A stretch of 64,000 nt of DNA, taken from positions 45,334 to 109,333 of the forward strand of contig CAJFQI010000001.1 of assembly GCA_904419005.1 (NCBI GenBank), given 5' to 3'. Positions 16,961 through 24,282 of this stretch are shown one piece after another (the first letter of the stretch is position 1; every line of letters begins with the position of its first letter). This stretch comes from Candidatus Avimonas faecium (lineage in GTDB: Bacteria; Bacillota; Clostridia; Oscillospirales; Acutalibacteraceae). A program made the translations under genes and the position numbers. The notes under the pieces were generated by a model. It saw only the letters and a list, made by a program, of their open reading frames with translations. It ran no database searches and was not told where the DNA came from.

Positions 16961-19948
16961 CTATTCCTTCCAGGCGTAAACCGTCTCTACCGTCGGCATG
17001 GTATATTCGGACACGACCTGGCCGTTATCGTCCAAGTAGCCGAATTCCTGCAGCTTCCTTGTAATATCCCGGTTAATGGTCGTAATGGCATCATCCAAGG
17101 AGGTCCGGGGCGCATCCCCGTCAAACACCACGGCGTTCCAGGCATCGGAAATCGCCCGCTGCGCGATGACGTAGGAGGGATGCAGCGTAATTTCCGCGCA
17201 GTTTTCAATCTGCTCCATGACCACCTGCAGATCCTCCTGGGAATACGCCGTCGTGCTGACAAACGCCTCAAGATTGGCCGACGCCCAGATGAATTCCGAG
17301 CCGAAGGTCAGCTGCATATTGTTGACATACTGGGTCTGGATTTCGGTGCTCATGAACCACTTGAGGTAATCCCAGGCCTCCTCTTTCATGTCGGAGCCCT
17401 CAAGCACCGAGCTTGCCGTATTGACCGCCCACATATTGTTGTTGACCGTCCCGTCCTCCTGCTCTACGCCCACAACGGGAGCGATGCCCCACTGGCCGGC
17501 GATTTCCGGCGCGGCGTTGCGCAGAAGGATGTACACGGACATATCGCCGATGCCGATAGGCGTCGTGCCATTTTTAAAGCTGTTATAAAAATTGGCTACC
17601 GTCGTCGGCAGGCTGTACTTGGTGTAGAGGTCGCACATCAGGTTGAAGGCGGAAACGGCCTCCTCGCTGCCGAGGGCGCAGGACAAGCCGTCCTCCGAAA
17701 AGATTGAAGCGCCCATCTGGTCAAAATACGGGAAGGTGCTTCCCAGAGTTTTCAGGGAGCTGTCCGTCGCAATGCGGGTGCAGAAGCTCATCCCGTATTG
17801 GGACAGCACCGGAAGCATGTCCATAACGTCGTCCCAGCTTTGGGGGACCTCAAGGCCAAGCTGGCTGAGGATATCCTTGCGGTAAAACATCAGGTTGAAA
17901 TTCAGCGCTTCCGGCAGCGCGTAGCAGGAATCCCCGATAATAAAGGGAATAAAGAATTCCTCGGCATAATCGTCAAGGGCTTCCGTAAAGCCGTCAAACT
18001 GCCTCAAATCAGCCAGCGCACCGCGCAGGGCCAGCTGATAGGGCTGGTAATAGCTCAGCCCGATTGCCAGGTCCGGCGCGTTGCCCGCGGAAACCGCCAG
18101 GAGCAGCTTGGTTTCATCCGCCATAACCGAAAGGTTGACGTTGTAATCCACCCCGGGCAGATAGCTGGATTCGGTGAGCTGACGCATTACCTCCACGTTG
18201 GTGGTGGCATGGTTCACCCACACCGTCAGGGTTTCCTTATTCGGGTCGCCGTCCCCGGTGGTGTAGTCGTTAAAGAAGGAGAGGAACAGCTTTTTGATTT
18301 CCTCTATCAGCACGCGGAAGAAGCCCACCCCTACCTCCGGCAATTGGGAGGTGTCCGGCGTTATGTAGATTTGGTCAATCTCCAGCGGCTGGGCCAGCAG
18401 GTCCGCTACCACGGTGGAGATCAGGCCGCTCACCGAGTCGTCCCCGCTGGAGAATTGGCTCATGTGGTTGATCATATAATTGAGGTCGTCGGCGAAGCGC
18501 CTTAAGCGCCGGGCCGCCGTCCCCAAATCGGACAGCAGCACCGGATCGGACAGGCCCGACATCGCGCTGAGCTTCTCATATTCCGACTCGAGGATCTCGG
18601 CGCTGGCGAGCAGGTCCTCGCGGATATGGGGGATGTAATTCTCAATTTTCCAATCCCGGTTTTCGTCGGTCCGGTTGCCCGTGACATACTGGATCTCCAG
18701 GGCGATGGTGGTGATCTGGCTGACAATCGACATCAGGTTTTCATACGACTCTTCATAGGGGCCCGAAACCGTTTCGAGCGTGATCGTATGCGTCCCCGCC
18801 TCAAAGTAAAAGGCCGCCTGTTCGCCGTCAACGCTGAGGACCTCGCAGGCCGCATCGCTGCCGGTATAGGCAAAGGCATAATCGGCCATCTCGTCAAACA
18901 GGACTTCCCCGTCCACATAGATCTTTTTCATTGACGGCATATCCTCTTTGCCGTCCTGAAAATATTTTATGGCGATGTAGTAAACGCCGCTGATTTCAAT
19001 GTCAAAGGTATAGGTTACCCATTGGCCCGGATTCTGCCAGGAGTTCCCGGCCAGGGAATAAACAAGGCGTGAGGAGGCGCTGTACGGGTGGTATTTGACG
19101 TTGCTGCCGCGTTCCGGCCGGACAAACGAATCCGACTTTTCCGTGTAATGCTCCCCTTCAATGAGCACATACTCCGCGTCCGCAGCCGCCGACGTATCCA
19201 CACCGGCTGCATACTCCTCGTACGAGGCCAGCTCCTGGCGCCCCTTGAGCGTTATGTCCCCGATCATGACGGGCACATCGTTGTTGCTGATGGTAATCGT
19301 GTTTTTGCCGGCCTCAAAATAAAAGATAAACGGGACATCCGAATTATAGGTCGTGCTGTTGAGATAGCAGGATTCCCAGCGGTATACCCGTTCCGGCAGA
19401 GGATACATCTCGTTGCCGGAGGAATCCACCTCGTAATCCTGCGACGTGTCCTTCCATACGGCCTTCAGCTGCAGGTTACGGCATTCATAAAAGGGGGATT
19501 CGCCGTTGACCAGCAGGGTCAGCAGAAGGTCCTGCATATAGGATTCCGGGATATAATAGGAAATATCAATCAGATAGCCGCCGGCCTGGGGGACATCGAC
19601 CTCCAACGTCACCGTGCCGTTGGACTCCATCAAGACCACCGGCGCGCCGTAGCCGTTGCTTTCCTCCGCCGGCAGGATGCTGACCGCCTCGTCGCTTTCG
19701 GCCAGGTTATCGGCGGTTATGGCGATGTCCTCCGTCCCTTCAAGCAGGCTCTCCGAGAGCTCCGCCTTCAGGTCGGCATAGTTCGCCTCCACGGCTTCCT
19801 CGGACGAATCGTCCGGCAAAGCTTCCGACTCCGTCTGCGACACGCCGTCGGTTTCCGCTTCAGCGGCCGCCGTGCAAATGCCGCTTTGGGAAAAGGTGAG
19901 CAGTATACACAGCAGCAGGGCCGTCAATTGTTTTCCGCGATGTTTCAT
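16961..19948 (-). CDS. 995-residue extracellular solute-binding protein with N-terminal carbohydrate-binding-like domains
   Basis: I place the start at ATG 19948 (AGAGG eight bases before it); the frame is open further upstream but that part is arginine-rich and has no leader. The signal peptide (LTALLLCILLTFSQSGIC) lacks a clear lipobox and appears to be cut after AAAEA. Residues about 35-85 are an acidic linker. Two beta-sandwich modules of galactose-binding/CBM6-35 style follow: about 85-225 (TVTLEVDVPQAGGYLIDISY) and 245-400 (ADAEYVLIEGEHYTE, WVTYTFDIEISGVYYIAIKY). A helical segment spans 400-560. From about 570 a family-1 solute-binding domain begins (LTVWVNHATTNVEVMRQL) and runs to the end. 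Ordinary binding proteins are about 400-550 residues, so this is roughly double. It probably captures a large oligosaccharide for permease pair B. Confidence 0.88.
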   Translation of the reverse strand: MKHRGKQLTALLLCILLTFSQSGICTAAAEAETDGVSQTESEALPDDSSEEAVEANYADLKAELSESLLEGTEDIAITADNLAESDEAVSILPAEESNGYGAPVVLMESNGTVTLEVDVPQAGGYLIDISYYIPESYMQDLLLTLLVNGESPFYECRNLQLKAVWKDTSQDYEVDSSGNEMYPLPERVYRWESCYLNSTTYNSDVPFIFYFEAGKNTITISNNDVPVMIGDITLKGRQELASYEEYAAGVDTSAAADAEYVLIEGEHYTEKSDSFVRPERGSNVKYHPYSASSRLVYSLAGNSWQNPGQWVTYTFDIEISGVYYIAIKYFQDGKEDMPSMKKIYVDGEVLFDEMADYAFAYTGSDAACEVLSVDGEQAAFYFEAGTHTITLETVSGPYEESYENLMSIVSQITTIALEIQYVTGNRTDENRDWKIENYIPHIREDLLASAEILESEYEKLSAMSGLSDPVLLSDLGTAARRLRRFADDLNYMINHMSQFSSGDDSVSGLISTVVADLLAQPLEIDQIYITPDTSQLPEVGVGFFRVLIEEIKKLFLSFFNDYTTGDGDPNKETLTVWVNHATTNVEVMRQLTESSYLPGVDYNVNLSVMADETKLLLAVSAGNAPDLAIGLSYYQPYQLALRGALADLRQFDGFTEALDDYAEEFFIPFIIGDSCYALPEALNFNLMFYRKDILSQLGLEVPQSWDDVMDMLPVLSQYGMSFCTRIATDSSLKTLGSTFPYFDQMGASIFSEDGLSCALGSEEAVSAFNLMCDLYTKYSLPTTVANFYNSFKNGTTPIGIGDMSVYILLRNAAPEIAGQWGIAPVVGVEQEDGTVNNNMWAVNTASSVLEGSDMKEEAWDYLKWFMSTEIQTQYVNNMQLTFGSEFIWASANLEAFVSTTAYSQEDLQVVMEQIENCAEITLHPSYVIAQRAISDAWNAVVFDGDAPRTSLDDAITTINRDITRKLQEFGYLDDNGQVVSEYTMPTVETVYAWKE

Positions 19949-19997
19949 ACTGTTACCTCTTTTTGTCAGAACTCGACCGTTTCCGGCGGCGGCACCC

Positions 19998-20027
19998 GCC
20001 GGGCGGCGATATACCTCGCCGCCCGGC
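19998..20027. other. Intercistronic GC-rich hairpin between the two solute-binding protein genes
   Basis: A perfect 12-bp inverted repeat, GCCGGGCGGCGA and its complement, with a 6-base loop. It lies between the stop of the lipoprotein binding protein (20073) and the start of the large one (19948). There is no following T-run on the minus strand. In many ABC operons such hairpins stabilise the upstream binding-protein message or partly block transcription, raising its level over the permeases; that role is inferred here. Confidence 0.6.
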
Positions 20028-20072
20028 AGATGCTGTCCCTTCGGAGGCCAATGGATTCGATCGGTTTGAGAA

Positions 20073-21572
20073 TTACTCGACCTTTTGCAGGGAGGCCAGG
20101 ATTTCCGCCTGCGCCGCGTCGGCACGGGACTGGAGGTCGGTCAGCAGGTCGGCCGCCGTCTTTTCCCCGGTAAAGATCTGGTTGTTGACGGCATCGCTAA
20201 GGATGTCGTTAAACACGGAGGAGAACCCGGGGATCGTCTTGCCGCCGTCCATATACATGTTGGAATCGGCCAGGTGGTCAATCATGTAGACAATGCCCGG
20301 CTTCGCGTTGTACATCTCGGCCCACTTGTCCCGCACTTCCTGGTCGTCAATGGGGGACAGGCCCATAGAGAAGAAATCGGAAATCAGGTTGGCTTCCGCC
20401 ATCTCGGGATACTCGGCCTTCAGCGCCTCCGCATCGTAATTCTCCCAGATATCCATCCGGGCGTCAAAGCCCTCCTTGGAGTAGGTGAAGAACTTCAGCA
20501 CGTCATAGGCTACGTCGGGGTTTTCGCAGCCGCGGGTGATGGCGTAGTTGTCGTTGATAACCGCGATGCGGGGGGTGTCCCCTTCGTTCCACACCGGGAT
20601 CGGGTAGCAGTCCCACTCCTGGCCGCCGTAGATGTCGTTGCCCACATCCCAATTCGACCAATAGGTAGATTCAAACCAGGTGGCGACGGTTCCCTGCTGC
20701 CAGGCAGTCCACGGGTCGTCCACGCCGATGATCTCGTTCGACAGCGCATACCAATTCGCCCAGGTGCCGTCGGAGTTATCGGTGGCGTTCAGCCGTTCAT
20801 ACGCGGTATAATCGTTAAGCACCAGGTCCGCCATCACGTCCACGGAGGCCTGGAAGGCCTCGCCGATGACCCAGCTCTGGTCCGAGCGGCGGTAGCCCCC
20901 CGATTCCAGCTCGGGATCATAGTTCGGGATCAGGTATTTCCACAGGCCGCCGTCGTAGGTGCCCAGCATCTCCGGCGGTACGGTCAGCTTCTTGACGATG
21001 TTGACGAATTCGTCCACCGTCCAGTCGTAATCCGGCACGTCCAGGTTGTTTTCCTCAATCAGGGTCTGATTGACCATCACCGTACTAAACCACAGCTGGT
21101 AGGGGATCATCAGCAGCTGGTCGTTGGTGGTGCAGTACTGGACGATGTCCTCATACAGCAGGTCCTTGTCCGGGTCGTTGTTGAAGTAGTCGGTCAGGTC
21201 GACCAGGATATCGTTCTGATAGGCGATTTCCGGGTTGTCGATGTTCACGATATCCGGCAGGGTGCCGGCCGCCGACCAGGCGATCAGCATCTCGTTGTTG
21301 ACGTACCCCTGCCCGTCCGGGTTGTAATACTCAATGGTGACATTGGGATGGAGCTCGGTGTACTTTTTCCCCAGCAGCGTTACCAGCAGCTGGCCTTCCC
21401 CAGCCATCCGGATGGTGACCGGCTCGGCATCGTCGCCGCTGCCGCTGCTGCCGGAAGAGGTGCCCCCGCTGCTTTCCTCTGTTCCCCCGCTGCAGCTGGT
21501 CAGGAGCAGAGTGGTCAGCATCAGCATCGCGCTCAGCAGGGCCAATACACGCAAGGCTTTTTTTACGGACAT
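20073..21572 (-). CDS. Extracellular solute-binding lipoprotein (CUT1 sugar ABC transporter)
   Basis: 499 residues. The N-terminus has a lipoprotein signal ending in LLLTSC, followed by a Ser/Gly-rich linker (GGTSSGSSGSGDD). The mature part has family-1 solute-binding features: VTIRMAGEGQLLVTLLGKKY at the first strand, LPDIVNIDNPEIAY, and late NDNYAITRGCENPDVAYDVL. Preceded by a strong AAGGAGG ribosome-binding site. It is the first transporter gene of the operon and is rich in Trp/Tyr (TWANWY, ESTYWSNWD), as expected for stacking against sugar rings. Which of the two permease pairs it serves cannot be told. Confidence 0.93.
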   Translation of the reverse strand: MSVKKALRVLALLSAMLMLTTLLLTSCSGGTEESSGGTSSGSSGSGDDAEPVTIRMAGEGQLLVTLLGKKYTELHPNVTIEYYNPDGQGYVNNEMLIAWSAAGTLPDIVNIDNPEIAYQNDILVDLTDYFNNDPDKDLLYEDIVQYCTTNDQLLMIPYQLWFSTVMVNQTLIEENNLDVPDYDWTVDEFVNIVKKLTVPPEMLGTYDGGLWKYLIPNYDPELESGGYRRSDQSWVIGEAFQASVDVMADLVLNDYTAYERLNATDNSDGTWANWYALSNEIIGVDDPWTAWQQGTVATWFESTYWSNWDVGNDIYGGQEWDCYPIPVWNEGDTPRIAVINDNYAITRGCENPDVAYDVLKFFTYSKEGFDARMDIWENYDAEALKAEYPEMAEANLISDFFSMGLSPIDDQEVRDKWAEMYNAKPGIVYMIDHLADSNMYMDGGKTIPGFSSVFNDILSDAVNNQIFTGEKTAADLLTDLQSRADAAQAEILASLQKVE

Positions 21573-21791
21573 GTTTCTACCTCCTTGATATAAATAAAAA
21601 TGGGTAAAATGGATTTGGAATCCATTGCCTACACGGTCATGCGCTTTGCAGAGAGCCGCCTGAAAGCATGAACGACGGCAGCGGTGATGCCCGTCCTCTT
21701 TTCACGGCCATATCCCCCCTCTCGCAGCGTGGGCGTCATGCTTATGCATAAGCCTCTCCTCTGCGCGGCGTTTCCTCCGCAGGGATCGGCT
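21573..21791 (-). promoter_or_regulatory. 219-base leader before the solute-binding protein, with two palindromes
   Basis: This gap separates the GH94 gene from the transporter genes. It contains a perfect 14-bp palindrome, GCTTATGCATAAGC (21740-21753), and an inverted repeat of 8-bp arms with a 3-base gap, AATGGATT/AATCCATT (21608-21626), 36-54 bases before the start codon. I see no convincing -35/-10 pair on the minus strand. A short reading frame of 24 codons (MAVKRGRASPLPSF...) starts just after GAGAGGGGGG in this gap, but nothing shows that it is made. Operator or mRNA-structure roles are possible. Confidence 0.4.
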
Positions 21792-24140
21792 TTATACCGT
21801 CGCCTCCACCAGATGGATCCCGCCGTCGGCAAGGCTGGGGATCCTGTTCCCCTCGACCTCCCTGCCGTCTACCAGCAGCTTCCGGATGCCGCCGGTGCGG
21901 CCGTCGGGATTCGTCACATGGATGCGGTACTCCGCACCGCGGAAACGGCGCTTGACGCGGTATTCCTTCCATTCCGCCGGGATGCAGGGATCAACCACCA
22001 GGCCGTCCTCCTCCGGGCGGATGCCGAGGATCCAGAACACGGCGACGCGGTGCAGCCATTGGGCGGAGCCGGTATACCAGCTCCAGCCGCCCTTGCCGAA
22101 ATAGGGGGAGATCGGGCCGTCCGAGTTGCCGGGGGTCACATAGGGCTCGGCGACGTAGGCATCCTGGTCGTCCGACCGGTTGGGCGGGCAGATGGTGCGG
22201 TAGGCCTTGTAGGCGTTGCGGCTGTCCTTCATCAGCGCATAAGCCCAAACCGCCCATGTAGCGGCGTGGGTATAGACGCCGCCGTTTTCCCGCAGGCCGG
22301 GGGCATACCGGGTGATGTAGCCGAGATCGGAACGGGGCTTGGTATAGGCGGGGTATAAAAGCAGCGCGCCGTATTCCCGCAGCAGATGCTTTTCCACCGA
22401 CTGCATCGCCTTGGCCGCCTTTTCCGGCTCCGCAATCCCCGATATCACCGCCCAGATGTTGGGGTTCAGGAAGATCTTGCCCTCTTCGTTCTTGGCCGAG
22501 CCCAGATCCTCCCACGCGTCGGTGGTGGCCTGCAGATACCATTCGCCGTCCCAGCCGTAGCGGTTAACGCTGTAGGCCATGGTCTGCCGGACCTCTTCGC
22601 ACTTTTTGGCAAACGCCTCGTCGCCCCGGCGGCGGCAAAGCGGGATGAAATCCGCAAGGATCGTATACAGGAACTCCGCGACCCAGAAGCTTTCGCCCTT
22701 CATTTTCGCGCCCACTTCCGACAGGCCGTCGTTCCAGTCGTGATCGCCCATCAGCGGCACGCCGCGGGGAGAGAAGCGGCTGAAGCATTTTTCAATCGCG
22801 CGCTTGCAGTGGTCGTACAGGTCGCCCTCGCCCTCGTCGACATACGGCGCCACTTCATCAAGGATGGCATAGTCGCCCGTTTCCTTCAGGTAGGCGCTGA
22901 GGATAAAGGGCAGCCACAGCAGGTCGTCGGAGCAGTTGGACTGGGGACCGGTGCCGCTGATGGTGAACCACCAGTGGTACACATCCCCCGCGGCGAACTG
23001 TTTTGAGGCGTGAAGCAGGATCTGCTTACGGGCCTCCTCCGGCCGGTTTTCAAGGAAAATCTGGCAGTCCTGCAGCTGGTCGCGGAAGCCGAACCCCGCG
23101 CTGACCTGGTACAAGCCCGACTTCCCCCACAGCCGGCAGGAGATCGCCTGGTATTTCATCCAGATATTGGTCATGAAGTTCATCGCTTCATCCGGCGTCT
23201 CCACCCATTCGGCGTCAATGTAGCGGCTCCAGAAGGCGCCGACCGCCTCAAATTCCCGCTTGGCAGCCTCCGGGGTGGTATAGGCCGCCAGGTCCTGCAC
23301 CTGCTCGGCGCCGTCTTTGGCCGCGCCGAGGGTAAACACCACCGTCTTGCTTTCCCCGGGCGCCAGCTCCACCGGCGTGCGCAGGGAAGCGCAGGCGTCG
23401 GTGAACCGCCCCTGCCGTCCGGCAAGCTGGGCGTCGTCCATCATCTGGGGATCCCGCTCGCTGCGGTAGCCGCCGATCAGGGTCTGCTTATCGGTGTCAA
23501 AGGACGAGGCCTTCTGGCTGACCGTATGGAAGAAGGTGTATTCCCACGAGGCGTTGGAGCCGAACCAGATCAGCTTGTTCGCAGTGATCAGGCTGCGGGC
23601 CTCGTCGTACGCCGTGTTAATGAACAGCTTGTGGTATTCCCGGTGCTCGTCCGGCGCAAAGCCCAGCGCCAGCTCAAAGTAAGAGGTTACGTCAAGACGG
23701 CGTGCCGTGCCGCCCTCGTTGGTCAGCGTCAGTTCCATGAATTCCATCGGCTTATCCGGGGAAACGAACACCCGCAGCACCGAGGCGATATCCGCCACCT
23801 TATGCTCAAAGATGCTGTAGCCCACGCCGTGGCGCACCCGATAGGACTGGTACGCCGCCTGCACGGGGTTCCAGGCCGCCGACCAGAAGGCGCCGCTGTC
23901 CGTATCCCGTATATAGAGGTATTTGCCCCAGTTGTCCTTGATCAGATCCTGATAGGAGCGGGTAATGCGGTTTTCCCCGGCGTTCCCCCGCCAGGAGTAG
24001 CCGCTGCCCGTCTGGGAAACCAGGAAGGAATAATCGCCGTTTGAGATCACGTTGCCCCAAGGCCGGGGCGTACGGGGATCCGTAATGATATACTCCCGTC
24101 CGTCATCCGAAAAGCCGCCGTATTTGCCGACAAATTTCAT
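21792..24140 (-). CDS. GH94-family glycoside phosphorylase
   Basis: 782 residues, typical for cellobiose/chitobiose/laminaribiose phosphorylases. Features: the N-terminal beta-sandwich opens with KYGGFSDDGREYIITDPRTP; the linker contains YQAISCRLWGKSGLYQVSAG; the (alpha/alpha)6 barrel shows FGFRDQLQDCQIFL and the catalytic-acid segment MGDHDWNDGL. These enzymes split a beta-linked disaccharide with inorganic phosphate, inverting the anomer to give an alpha-sugar-1-phosphate and saving ATP. No signal peptide, so cytoplasmic. It is the third gene from the main promoter, after GH3 and GH35. The donor and acceptor sugars cannot be read from the sequence. Confidence 0.9.
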   Translation of the reverse strand: MKFVGKYGGFSDDGREYIITDPRTPRPWGNVISNGDYSFLVSQTGSGYSWRGNAGENRITRSYQDLIKDNWGKYLYIRDTDSGAFWSAAWNPVQAAYQSYRVRHGVGYSIFEHKVADIASVLRVFVSPDKPMEFMELTLTNEGGTARRLDVTSYFELALGFAPDEHREYHKLFINTAYDEARSLITANKLIWFGSNASWEYTFFHTVSQKASSFDTDKQTLIGGYRSERDPQMMDDAQLAGRQGRFTDACASLRTPVELAPGESKTVVFTLGAAKDGAEQVQDLAAYTTPEAAKREFEAVGAFWSRYIDAEWVETPDEAMNFMTNIWMKYQAISCRLWGKSGLYQVSAGFGFRDQLQDCQIFLENRPEEARKQILLHASKQFAAGDVYHWWFTISGTGPQSNCSDDLLWLPFILSAYLKETGDYAILDEVAPYVDEGEGDLYDHCKRAIEKCFSRFSPRGVPLMGDHDWNDGLSEVGAKMKGESFWVAEFLYTILADFIPLCRRRGDEAFAKKCEEVRQTMAYSVNRYGWDGEWYLQATTDAWEDLGSAKNEEGKIFLNPNIWAVISGIAEPEKAAKAMQSVEKHLLREYGALLLYPAYTKPRSDLGYITRYAPGLRENGGVYTHAATWAVWAYALMKDSRNAYKAYRTICPPNRSDDQDAYVAEPYVTPGNSDGPISPYFGKGGWSWYTGSAQWLHRVAVFWILGIRPEEDGLVVDPCIPAEWKEYRVKRRFRGAEYRIHVTNPDGRTGGIRKLLVDGREVEGNRIPSLADGGIHLVEATV

Positions 24141-24207
24141 CTCAACCCTACCCTTTCAAGGTTTTTCCGGCCGCACCGCCGGAGAAATGACCGTCCAATA
24201 GGAACAT

Positions 24208-24250
24208 TAGGCCTTTCCTGCGGAAAGGCCTACCGATTGTTAACAATCGG
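24208..24250. promoter_or_regulatory. Hairpin plus perfect 18-bp palindrome between GH35 and GH94 genes
   Basis: Two adjacent symmetric elements fill much of the 142-base gap. The first is an 11-bp perfect stem, TAGGCCTTTCC with loop TGC (24208-24232). The second, immediately adjoining, is the perfect palindrome CCGATTGTTAACAATCGG (24233-24250). The second has the size and AT-centre of a repressor operator (LacI/ROK-like) or may extend the RNA structure. No T-run follows on the minus strand, so a full terminator is unlikely. Confidence 0.5.
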
Positions 24251-24282
24251 GCCCTCCCGCCCTATTCTGTTTGGGGAAACCG

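Noticed and set aside
19949..20125. N-terminal extension of the large solute-binding protein to 20125
   Set aside because: The added residues are Arg/Pro-rich and cover the intercistronic hairpin; ATG 19948 has a ribosome-binding site and begins a signal peptide.
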